Positions 8,388 through 14,982 of a DNA stretch of 36,510 bases are shown here, piece by piece. The notes below the pieces were generated by a model. The model was not told where the DNA came from and searched no databases. It saw only the letters and a program-made list of their open reading frames with translations. Source of the DNA: Corynebacterium haematomassiliense. GTDB taxonomy: Bacteria; Actinomycetota; Actinomycetes; Mycobacteriales; Mycobacteriaceae. The DNA lies in the NCBI RefSeq assembly GCF_013978595.1, contig NZ_JACDTZ010000004.1, positions 1 to 36,510 of the forward strand, written 5' to 3'. A program made the translations under genes and the position numbers. Numbering within the stretch: the first letter of the stretch is position 1; every line of letters starts with the position of its first letter.

Positions 8388-8717
8388 CTAGTCCTGCTCC
8401 AGCGAGTCGAGCACGACCTCGAACTCCAGCAGGTCCGCGGACTGCGAGACCGGCTTGCGGGGCTTGTCACTATCAGCGTCCTTCGACTCGCCGTGCCCGG
8501 CGCGGCCCGCGCCTTCCCACCACGCGTTGTAGGACTCCTCGTCCGCCCAGCGGGTGACCACGAAGTAGCGGTCCTCGCCCTTGACCGGACGCAGCAGCTG
8601 GAAACCCTGGAAGCCGGGGTGGCCGTCGATGGAGTGCTTGCGGGCGGCAAACCGGCGCTCCAGCTCCTCGCCGGCACCCTCGGGGACGGTGATCGCGTTG
8701 ATTTTCACAATGGACAT
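8388..8717 (-). CDS. mhuD: MhuD-type haem-degrading monooxygenase
   Basis: This 109-residue antibiotic-biosynthesis-monooxygenase (ABM) fold protein closely matches mycobacterial MhuD as I recall it: [44 protein letters not shown] and LLEFEVVLD. With the start at 8717, the three MhuD haem-pocket residues fall at identical numbers: N7, W66 and H75 (axial ligand). MhuD opens haem without releasing CO and yields mycobilins. An upstream in-frame ATG (8726) exists, but GATAAT lies 7 nt before the 8717 ATG, so the shorter leaderless start is favoured and also gives the correct numbering. The C-terminal tail carries a charged insert ([12 protein letters not shown]) relative to the mycobacterial protein. 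Likely role: iron recovery from haem. Confidence 0.88.
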   Translation of the reverse strand: MSIVKINAITVPEGAGEELERRFAARKHSIDGHPGFQGFQLLRPVKGEDRYFVVTRWADEESYNAWWEGAGRAGHGESKDADSDKPRKPVSQSADLLEFEVVLDSLEQD

Positions 8718-8724
8718 GGTCGCC

Positions 8725-8730
8725 ATTATC
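8725..8730 (-). promoter_or_regulatory. -10 element of mhuD, leaderless
   Basis: Minus-strand GATAAT is followed by GGCGACC and the ATG at 8717. This decides between the two possible ATG starts. Confidence 0.6.
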
Positions 8731-8771
8731 CACACTCCCCCGCTCCGCGGACGCGCGCAGCGCGTTTTGGC

Positions 8772-8777
8772 TACCGT
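8772..8777 (+). promoter_or_regulatory. possible -10 element of pgi
   Basis: TACCGT lies about 50 nt before the pgi ATG, which would give a leader of about 44 nt holding the GGGAGG ribosome site at 8817-8822. No clear -35 is visible. Confidence 0.3.
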
Positions 8778-8827
8778 TGATCCAGGACAACCTAACCGCA
8801 ACCTGGACCGCCACCTGGGAGGCTGAC

Positions 8828-10465
8828 ATGCACGACATCACGTCCACCGAAAGCTGGGGCAAGCTGGAAAAACTCCACGCGGAAAAGTCCCGCACCACCC
8901 TGCGGGACCTGTTCCGGGCGGACGCGCAGCGCGCGCAGCGCTACACCTTCGACGCGGCCGGGCTTCGCGTCGACCTTTCCAAAAACCTGGTGGACGGAGA
9001 CGTCGCAAAGCAATTGCTCGCCTTGGCCGACGAGGCAGGCCTGAAAGACCGCATCGAGGCGATGTTTACCGGCGAGCACATCAACACCACAGAGGACCGC
9101 GCGGTGCTGCACACTGCGCTGCGCGCGCCCGAGGACACTGGGCTGGAGGTGGACGGCCAGAACGTGACCGCGGACGTGCACGCGGTGCTGAAGCAGATGC
9201 GCGAGTTCGCCTCCAAGCTGCGCAGCGGCGAGTGGGTGGGCCACACCGGCAAGACGATTTCCAAGGTGGTCAACATCGGCATCGGCGGCTCGGATCTGGG
9301 CCCTGCCATGGCCGCGAAGGCGCTGCGTACCTACGCTACTGCTGGCATCACCGCCGAGTTCGTCTCCAACGTGGACCCGGCGGATATGACGCGTGTGCTC
9401 GCTGAGGTGGATGCGGAAGAAACGCTGTTCATCGTCGCGTCCAAGACGTTCACCACCCAGGAGACGCTGGCCAACGCGCACGCCGCGAAGCGCTGGCTGC
9501 TCGAGCAGTTCGGCAGCGACGAATCCGCGATTGCGAAGCACTTCGTGGCTGTGTCCACCAATGCGGAAAAGGTGGCAGAGTTCGGCATCGACACCGCGAA
9601 CATGTTCCCGTTCTGGGACTGGGTAGGCGGGCGCTACTCCATGGATTCCGCGATCGGGCTCAGCCTCATGGCCGTCATCGGCCCGGAGGATTTCATGCGG
9701 ATGCTCGACGGCTTCCACGCCATGGACCAGCACTTCCGTGACGCTCCGTTCGAGGAGAACGTGCCTGTGCTGATGGGGCTTTTGAACATTTGGTACCGCA
9801 ACTTCCACAAGGCGCAGACGCACGCGGTCCTGCCGTACTCGCAGGACCTCGCCCGCTTCCCCGCGTACCTGCAGCAGCTGACCATGGAGTCCAACGGCAA
9901 GCACACGCGTATCGACGGCGCAAGCGTTGACCACGACACCGGCGAAATCTACTTCGGTGAGCCGGGCACCAACGGCCAGCACGCGTTTTTCCAGCTGATC
10001 CACCAGGGCACCACGCTCGTGCCGGCGGACTTCATCGGCTTTGCCAAGCCCCGGACGGACCTGCCCACCGCCACCGGCGAGGGCTCCATGCACGACCTGC
10101 TCATGGGCAACTTCTTCGCGCAAACGAAGGTCATGGCTTTCGGCAAGACCCAGCAGGAGATCGAGGCCGAAGGCGTGCCGCACGCGCTGGCCCCGCACAA
10201 GGTGATGCCGGGCAACCGCCCCACCACCACGATTCTGGCCGAGGAGCTCTCCCCGTTCAGCCTGGGTGCGCTGATCGCGCTGTACGAGCACATCGTGTTC
10301 GTCGAGGCCGCGATCTGGGGCATCAACGCCTTCGACCAGTGGGGCGTGGAGCTGGGCAAGGCGCAGGCGAACGACCTGGCCGCCGCCGTCGCGGGCGAGG
10401 AAGAGCCGGACACGGGCGATTCCTCCACCGACAGCCTGATCGCCTGGTACAGGGAGCACCGCTGA
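8828..10465 (+). CDS. pgi: glucose-6-phosphate isomerase
   Basis: The enzyme interconverts glucose-6-phosphate and fructose-6-phosphate. The protein has 545 residues and is very close to corynebacterial Pgi: [46 protein letters not shown], the active-site segment [19 protein letters not shown] (catalytic Glu and His), [14 protein letters not shown] and [10 protein letters not shown]. The start [10 protein letters not shown] at 8828 is supported by GGGAGG (8817-8822) 5 nt upstream and by the length of relatives; codons upstream are non-homologous. The TGA stop shares one base with the next ATG (TGATG), so the following ligase-like gene is translationally coupled. Confidence 0.97.
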   Translation: MHDITSTESWGKLEKLHAEKSRTTLRDLFRADAQRAQRYTFDAAGLRVDLSKNLVDGDVAKQLLALADEAGLKDRIEAMFTGEHINTTEDRAVLHTALRAPEDTGLEVDGQNVTADVHAVLKQMREFASKLRSGEWVGHTGKTISKVVNIGIGGSDLGPAMAAKALRTYATAGITAEFVSNVDPADMTRVLAEVDAEETLFIVASKTFTTQETLANAHAAKRWLLEQFGSDESAIAKHFVAVSTNAEKVAEFGIDTANMFPFWDWVGGRYSMDSAIGLSLMAVIGPEDFMRMLDGFHAMDQHFRDAPFEENVPVLMGLLNIWYRNFHKAQTHAVLPYSQDLARFPAYLQQLTMESNGKHTRIDGASVDHDTGEIYFGEPGTNGQHAFFQLIHQGTTLVPADFIGFAKPRTDLPTATGEGSMHDLLMGNFFAQTKVMAFGKTQQEIEAEGVPHALAPHKVMPGNRPTTTILAEELSPFSLGALIALYEHIVFVEAAIWGINAFDQWGVELGKAQANDLAAAVAGEEEPDTGDSSTDSLIAWYREHR

Positions 10466-11952
10466 TGGGCGACGCCGTTTCTTCGGAGTCCTACACTCCG
10501 CGCCAGCGCACCACCTACCGGCGCCGGCTTGAAGACGAGCTGGAGCGCTTCGACCGCCACCTCCAGGACGCGGACTTCGTGGACCACGGCACGATCGGGC
10601 TCGAGCTCGAGCTCAACTTGGTCGACGGCGACATGCAGCCGCACCCCAACAACCAGGCGGTGCTGGAGATACTTGGCGACGAGTACCAGTCCGAGATCGG
10701 CGCCTACAACGTGGAGATGAACCACCCGCCGCTGGGAATTGAGGGCGACGGGTTGGCGCGGCTGGCGGAGGGCGTCGAGAAGCGTCTTGCCACCGTGCGC
10801 GACGCTGCGGAGCAGGCTGGTTCGCAGCTGGCGATGATCGGCACGCTGCCGACAATGACCTCTCAGTTTCTGGACAGCGACGAATGGATGACCCAGGAAA
10901 ACCGCTACGCCGGGCTGAACAACTCCATCCTGGAATCGCGCGGCGAGCTGGTGAAGATCGACCTGCGCCGCGACGAGAAGTACACCCACTACTTCGAAAC
11001 CATCGCGCCTGAATCCACCTGCACCTCCATGCAGCTGCACCTGCAGGTGGCGCCCAACCGGTTCGCGGACGCGTGGAACGCCTCCCAGGCGATCGCTGGT
11101 GTGCAGGTGGCGCTGTCGGCCAACTCCCCGCTGTTCATGGGGCACAAGGTGTGGCACGAGTCGCGCATCCCCGTGTTCAAGCAGGCCATCGACACCCGCA
11201 CCAAGGAGCTGATCAACCAGGGCGTGCGCCCGCGCGTGTGGTTCGGAGAACGGTGGATCACCAGCGTGTTCGACCTGTTCGAGGAAAACGTGCGCTACTT
11301 CTCTCCCCTGCTGCCCGAGGGCCGCATGGCAGCCGGCGCGCCGTTCATGAACGGCGACAACCCCGGCCTGCACTACCTCACCCTGCACAACGGCACCATC
11401 TGGCGCTGGAACCGCGCCATCTACGACCCGGCCGGCGAGCTCAGCCACATCCGCGTGGAAAACCGCCTGCTTCCCGCAGGCCCCACCGTGAAAGACATCG
11501 TGGCGGACGCTGCGTTCTACTACGGGCTGGTCAAAGCGCTGGGCGACCAGACCCGGCCGGTGTGGTCGCGCCTGAGCTTCGAGGCGGCCAACAACAACTT
11601 CCTCACCGGGGCCCGCGACGGTATCGAGGCCGAGGTGGAGTGGCCGACGCTGGGGACGGTGGCGGTGGCGGAGCTCGTCGAGAAGCATTTGCTCGAGCTC
11701 GCGCACAAAGGGCTGCGCACGCTGGACGTGGACGAGGCCTGCGCCGACGAGTACCTCGGCGTGATCGAGGGGCGCGTGCGGGCGCGGCAAAACGGTGCGA
11801 CGTGGCAGCTCGCCGCGCTCGAGCGCGTGGCCGGCGGGTCGAAGGCCCTAACCACGGAGCGCGCGGACGGACTCGCGCGGGTTTTACGCCAGTACATGAA
11901 AAATTCCCAGGCAGGCGCGCCGGTGCATACTTGGACGCTCGAGGTTGAGTAG
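10465..11952 (+). CDS. GCS2-family glutamate-cysteine ligase-like protein
   Basis: This 495-residue cytosolic protein belongs to the carboxylate-amine ligase/GCS2 group. Recognisable segments are the substrate/Mg-binding GTIGLELELNLVDGDMQPH with EIGAYNVEMNHPP, then MIGTLPTM and STCTSMQLHLQV, and later LTLHNGTIWRWNR and HIRVENRLLPAGPTV. Members are often annotated as glutamate-cysteine ligase, but corynebacteria make mycothiol, not glutathione, so the real substrate is uncertain. A general ATP-dependent amide ligase role is inferred. The start codon overlaps the pgi stop by one base, which ties its expression to glycolysis entry; no metabolic link is known to me. Confidence 0.8.
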   Translation: MGDAVSSESYTPRQRTTYRRRLEDELERFDRHLQDADFVDHGTIGLELELNLVDGDMQPHPNNQAVLEILGDEYQSEIGAYNVEMNHPPLGIEGDGLARLAEGVEKRLATVRDAAEQAGSQLAMIGTLPTMTSQFLDSDEWMTQENRYAGLNNSILESRGELVKIDLRRDEKYTHYFETIAPESTCTSMQLHLQVAPNRFADAWNASQAIAGVQVALSANSPLFMGHKVWHESRIPVFKQAIDTRTKELINQGVRPRVWFGERWITSVFDLFEENVRYFSPLLPEGRMAAGAPFMNGDNPGLHYLTLHNGTIWRWNRAIYDPAGELSHIRVENRLLPAGPTVKDIVADAAFYYGLVKALGDQTRPVWSRLSFEAANNNFLTGARDGIEAEVEWPTLGTVAVAELVEKHLLELAHKGLRTLDVDEACADEYLGVIEGRVRARQNGATWQLAALERVAGGSKALTTERADGLARVLRQYMKNSQAGAPVHTWTLEVE

Positions 11953-11967
11953 GGCAAGATAGGCCCA

Positions 11968-12597
11968 ATGCAGAGCATCATCGACTGGATTGTGGGCCTC
12001 ATGGAGACCCTCGGCGCCCCCGGCGTCGGCATCGCGATCCTCTTGGAGAACCTCTTCCCGCCCATCCCGTCCGAGGTGGTGCTGCCGCTCGCTGGCTTCA
12101 CCGTCGCGCAAGGATCGCTGAACATGGTCAGCGTGTTCATCTGGTCCGTGCTGGGCTCCGTCATCGGCGCATACGTGCTCTACGGGGTCGGCGTGTGGCT
12201 CGGTCTGGAGCGGCTGCGCAAGATCGCCGACTGGATGTGGCTCGTGCGCGCCTCCGACGTGGACGCCGCGATGAACTTCTTCACCAAGTACGGCAAGCCG
12301 AGCGTGTTCTTCGGCCGCCTCATCCCCGGCGTGCGCTCGCTGATCTCCATCCCCGCCGGCCTGGGCAAGATGAACCTTTTCACCTTCGGCCTGTGGACGA
12401 CCCTGGGCTCCGGCATCTGGAACGCCATCCTGATCTACCTGGGCTACGTCCTCGGCGACAACTGGGAGAAGGCCACCGAGTACGCCGACACCTACTCCAA
12501 CGTGATCTACGTGGTGCTGGTGCTGATCATCCTGGGCTTTTTGGTGTTCTTCATCCGCCGTGCGGTGCGTGAAAAGAACGCGGATCCATCTGCGTAG
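11968..12597 (+). CDS. DedA/SNARE-associated family membrane protein
   Basis: This 209-residue integral membrane protein has the DedA features: an N-terminal re-entrant segment containing LLENLFPPIPSEVVLPLAGF, a long hydrophobic core, FFTKYGKPSVFFGRLIPGVRSLISIPAGL (with the conserved F/GRxxPxxR motif) and a C-terminal transmembrane helix followed by basic residues. DedA proteins are lipid scramblase/flippase-like and affect undecaprenyl-phosphate recycling and membrane potential. The start lies 15 nt after the ligase stop. A weak -10 (CAAGAT, 11955-11960) sits 7 nt upstream, so it may have its own leaderless transcript as well as read-through. A terminator follows. Confidence 0.88.
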   Translation: MQSIIDWIVGLMETLGAPGVGIAILLENLFPPIPSEVVLPLAGFTVAQGSLNMVSVFIWSVLGSVIGAYVLYGVGVWLGLERLRKIADWMWLVRASDVDAAMNFFTKYGKPSVFFGRLIPGVRSLISIPAGLGKMNLFTFGLWTTLGSGIWNAILIYLGYVLGDNWEKATEYADTYSNVIYVVLVLIILGFLVFFIRRAVREKNADPSA

Positions 12598-12611
12598 GAA
12601 AACACAACCCC

Positions 12612-12645
12612 AGGCAGCCGTTCACAGATGTGACGGCTGCCTTTT
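12612..12645 (+). terminator. Rho-independent terminator after dedA
   Basis: The stem AGGCAGCCGT-TCACA / TGTGACGGCTGCCT (one bulged T) is followed by TTTT. It lies between convergent transcription units and could also stop the leftward operon, although its minus-strand T-tract is poor. Confidence 0.8.
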
Positions 12646-12650
12646 ACGTT

Positions 12651-12908
12651 CTAGGAAACCCTCTCACTTCTTGTCCAATATTCAACGAAATCAGGGAGCT
12701 CATCAACCCGGAAGTACCTGGAGTGGGTCACCTTCAAATCTTCGAGTGAGGGCGACCCGATCACCACGATTTCGACGTCAGGGTTCTCGTTGGACTGCTC
12801 CTCGTCGAGACGCTGCCTGATCGCTTCGCGAGAATCCGCGTATTCCGTGATGTGGCGCTCGCCGGTTTTCCGGTTGAACACGATGAGAAAGTGCTTCATT
12901 TTCTTCAC
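12651..12908 (-). CDS. small protein coupled to RelA/SpoT gene, antitoxin candidate
   Basis: This 85-residue soluble protein begins at a GTG (12908) overlapping the upstream stop (GTGA); an in-frame ATG at 12899 could give an 82-residue form. Visible blocks are KHFLIVFNRKTGERHITEY, a helical charged stretch (DSREAIRQRLDEEQ), EIVVIGSPSLEDLKVTHSRYF and a Trp-containing tail. I do not recognise a named family. Strict overlap with a RelA/SpoT-domain gene, small size and lower GC than the core genes around it fit an antitoxin or regulatory partner. This is an inference from context; toxSAS loci commonly pair the enzyme with a small neutralising protein. Confidence 0.7.
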   Translation of the reverse strand: MKKMKHFLIVFNRKTGERHITEYADSREAIRQRLDEEQSNENPDVEIVVIGSPSLEDLKVTHSRYFRVDELPDFVEYWTRSERVS

Positions 12909-13807
12909 TCGCTTTCAAGCTCGAAAGCGCTCAGGCTTTGCGATAGGTCTCGTAGTGATCGAATGAGGCTCAGAATACTCGAAGCCTGATCTCCAGCGAC
13001 AGCCTCGGATCGCGACAGCGCTTCGAAAGATCTTGAACGCAACTCATGCAACCGAGGATTCAATGGAAGCCCCGGAGGTATAGTTGCAAGATTTCTCATT
13101 GAGGTCTGACTGTGCCGGTTGCTCGCAGCTCGCGTCCGCTCCATGTCGTGAATGTCACTCGCTATAGACCCGAGGTGAGCGGCGACTTCAGCAAGCTCCC
13201 TGTTTTCTGGCCGATAATTCCTTTCATAACGGATTCGACGCCCAGTCTTATCTGCCAGCTTTTCAAAAGCGTTGGCCCACTCAGACTGAAGCAAAGTCCG
13301 TAGTTGCAACTCAACGATTCCCGCGGCTGAGTCGATAATCAAGTGAAGGGCGCGGTAGCCGCCGGGCTGAGCACGCGCGATGTAGTCCCGCTCAGTGACG
13401 CGATGCCCTTCCGCGACTAGCCGTCGACGGAGCTCGTACCCCAGGTAGCGAAGATCATCGTGAAGCACGTTGGCTGTAATTCGTGCTCCCGCAAAATCCC
13501 ACATCCGGCCCAACTGAACATTCGCACCCGGGTCCTTTTTCGATCTGCGGATTTTGTCACCGATAGTTGATTGTGACTTGACCCGGTAGGCGCTGACGAT
13601 GTCCGGACGCTGGCCTTCTCCACCGAAAAGTTGCTTCGCAAAATCCGCGCATGATGCAGCTGTGCGCCTGGCTATCTCATCATGCCAGTAGATCATTTCT
13701 GAGGCTTCGGCGGGCATCTCCGCCCATCCCGCAAAGTACTCCCCCAGTTCGTTAATCTCCTGCTTGCTCCACGGGCGTTTCTCTTTGAAGAAATCAAAGT
13801 CAAACAT
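12905..13807 (-). CDS. RelA/SpoT nucleotidyltransferase-domain protein (small alarmone synthetase / toxSAS candidate)
   Basis: This 300-residue protein has a single RelA/SpoT synthetase domain (about 40-190) and no HD hydrolase, TGS or ACT domain. Key residues are present: R75 and K77 in YRVKS, K85 in IGDKIRR, Mg ligand D104 in WDFAGARI, Y151 and H155 in GYRALH, and E166, Q168 and R170 in VELQLRT. It should be catalytically competent. A helical C-terminal part (190-300) has no motif I know. It may make (p)ppGpp or another alarmone, or modify tRNA 3' ends as some toxSAS do; sequence alone cannot decide. The ATG at 13807 shares one base with the nei stop (TGATG), so an earlier in-frame ATG at 13837 is disfavoured. 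GC is visibly lower than in flanking genes, suggesting transfer. Confidence 0.85.
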   Translation of the reverse strand: MFDFDFFKEKRPWSKQEINELGEYFAGWAEMPAEASEMIYWHDEIARRTAASCADFAKQLFGGEGQRPDIVSAYRVKSQSTIGDKIRRSKKDPGANVQLGRMWDFAGARITANVLHDDLRYLGYELRRRLVAEGHRVTERDYIARAQPGGYRALHLIIDSAAGIVELQLRTLLQSEWANAFEKLADKTGRRIRYERNYRPENRELAEVAAHLGSIASDIHDMERTRAASNRHSQTSMRNLATIPPGLPLNPRLHELRSRSFEALSRSEAVAGDQASSILSLIRSLRDLSQSLSAFELESE

Positions 13808-14643
13808 CACTCCCCCTTTCGCCTCGGAATATAGCAAGGCTCAGGCTGGCACTGCGGGCACCACCAGATAACCCGCTCCAGGTCGCCCTCCCCACCGAGG
13901 AAACCCTTGGTAATTAGCGTGCCGCACCGCCTGCACGGCTTGTTGTTGCGGCCGAACACGTAACTCGTCTCCCCCGCCCGCTTGACCCCCGTGGTCACGC
14001 GGACGGGGGCGTCTTTATTCGCCCACATCAAGCGCCTCGCAAGCCGCACATGCTTCTCGACGTCCACGTCTCGCACCAATTCCGCTGGATGCGTTCCAGC
14101 CAGGAAGTTGATTTCCGCGCGGTACTCGTTGCCGATGCCGGCAAGCTTGCGCTGGTCCAGCAGGGCGCGGCCGATCTCGCGGTCGGGCTCCGCCTCGATG
14201 CGCCTGACCGCCTCATCGAGGTCGAAGTCCGGGTCCAGCAGGTCCGGGCCGAGGTAGCCCATCTCCTGTTGGTATTCCCTGGCTGGAAAGACGCGGACCA
14301 GCCCGAGCCAAAAGCCGACGAGTTCGATGTCGGCCTTTGGTTCGTCGCTAAGCGAAAGCACCACGCGGGCGGCGTGAGCGGGCTTTTTCCACCTGGTGCC
14401 GGCGCGGTGCATGGACCACGTGCCCTCCATTTTCAGGTGGGTGTGCAGGATCTGCGGCTGGTAGCCGTCTTTGGCGAACTGCATGAACAGGTGTTTGCCG
14501 TACGGCCAGACGCGCTCGCAGGTCATGCCCGTGAAGTCGACGGTGGCGTAGCGCGGGACGCGGATGCTGGTGGCTGTGACTTCGCGGTTTTGCATCCACT
14601 GCAGGCGTTTTGACAGCTGATAGACGGAATCACCTTCGGGCAT
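13807..14643 (-). CDS. nei: Fpg/Nei-family DNA glycosylase, Nei2-like
   Basis: This base-excision repair enzyme removes oxidised bases and nicks at AP sites. The protein has 278 residues. The mature N-terminus PEGD provides the catalytic Pro and Glu; PYGKHLF contains the conserved Lys (K50) and LHTHLKMEG follows. The H2TH segment is ALLDQRKLAGIGNEYRAEINFLAGTHP. The C-terminal zinc finger is CRRCG...CPQC. The PEGDSVYQL start resembles the Nei2/Nei branch more than Fpg. The 14643 start is required because Pro must be residue 2. A CATAGA -10 lies 7 nt upstream on the minus strand. It is the first gene of the operon with the RelA/SpoT gene. Confidence 0.93.
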   Translation of the reverse strand: MPEGDSVYQLSKRLQWMQNREVTATSIRVPRYATVDFTGMTCERVWPYGKHLFMQFAKDGYQPQILHTHLKMEGTWSMHRAGTRWKKPAHAARVVLSLSDEPKADIELVGFWLGLVRVFPAREYQQEMGYLGPDLLDPDFDLDEAVRRIEAEPDREIGRALLDQRKLAGIGNEYRAEINFLAGTHPAELVRDVDVEKHVRLARRLMWANKDAPVRVTTGVKRAGETSYVFGRNNKPCRRCGTLITKGFLGGEGDLERVIWWCPQCQPEPCYIPRRKGE

Positions 14644-14656
14644 AGTGGGGTCTATG
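14641..14656. promoter_or_regulatory. interlocked divergent leaderless promoter, nei / small gene
   Basis: The 16-mer CATAGTGGGGTCTATG holds both start codons. On the plus strand CATAGT (14641-14646) is followed by 7 nt and the ATG at 14654. On the minus strand CATAGA (14656-14651) is followed by 7 nt and the ATG at 14643. Each ATG is embedded in the opposite -10. Confidence 0.5.
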
Positions 14657-14893
14657 TTCCAATTTCTGCGCAAAATCTTCAACACTGTCTTCAACTCCGG
14701 GCCGACGCCGGAAGAGTCGCTTGTGGGGTTCTTCCCGGACATGGACGCCGCGGTCGAGTGGGCGCGCGGGGTGCTCGCGGAGACCGGCACCGACCCCAAA
14801 GAGCAGTTTGTGCGCGCGGTGAAAGACGTGCGCGAGGCGAATCCTCGACTTGGCCTTGCGGCGGCGAATCACCTGGTGAAGCAGCTAGTTTAG
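14654..14893 (+). CDS. small conserved-looking protein of unknown function
   Basis: This is a 79-residue protein beginning MFQFLRKIFNTVFNSG, an amphipathic or membrane-touching N-terminus. A soluble helical body follows (DMDAAVEWARGVLAETG, KEQFVRAVKDVREANP, LGLAAANHLVKQLV). I recognise no family. A GTG three codons upstream (14645) is possible, but the ATG at 14654 sits 7 nt after CATAGT and is the likely leaderless start. It is divergent from nei with no intergenic space. The stop codon (14891-14893) overlaps a LexA-like box for the next gene. Confidence 0.65.
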   Translation: MFQFLRKIFNTVFNSGPTPEESLVGFFPDMDAAVEWARGVLAETGTDPKEQFVRAVKDVREANPRLGLAAANHLVKQLV

Positions 14894-14906
14894 AATGTTT
14901 GTTCGA
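14891..14906 (+). promoter_or_regulatory. LexA (SOS box)-like site upstream of HNH gene
   Basis: TAGAATGTTTGTTCGA resembles the corynebacterial/mycobacterial SOS consensus TCGAAMANNTGTTCGA: the right half-site is perfect, the left half has one mismatch in TCGAA, and two central degenerate positions differ. It lies about 30 bp upstream of the -10 at 14936. Confidence 0.5.
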
Positions 14907-14935
14907 ATTTGAGTTTTACGTGTCGGACGCGTTGT

Positions 14936-14941
14936 TACATT
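14936..14941 (+). promoter_or_regulatory. -10 element of the HNH endonuclease gene
   Basis: TACATT lies 41 nt before the ATG. The resulting leader contains a strong AAAGGAGG ribosome site. The -35 region is poor, as expected of a promoter controlled by other factors. Confidence 0.45.
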
Positions 14942-14982
14942 GACACCCAACACCCGCGAAATGTTGCGGAAAGGAGGGTGTC

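Noticed and set aside
13807..13837. longer RelA/SpoT start at 13837
   Set aside because: It would overlap nei by 31 nt; the ATG at 13807 forms the TGATG junction and has an AAGGGGGAG run just upstream.
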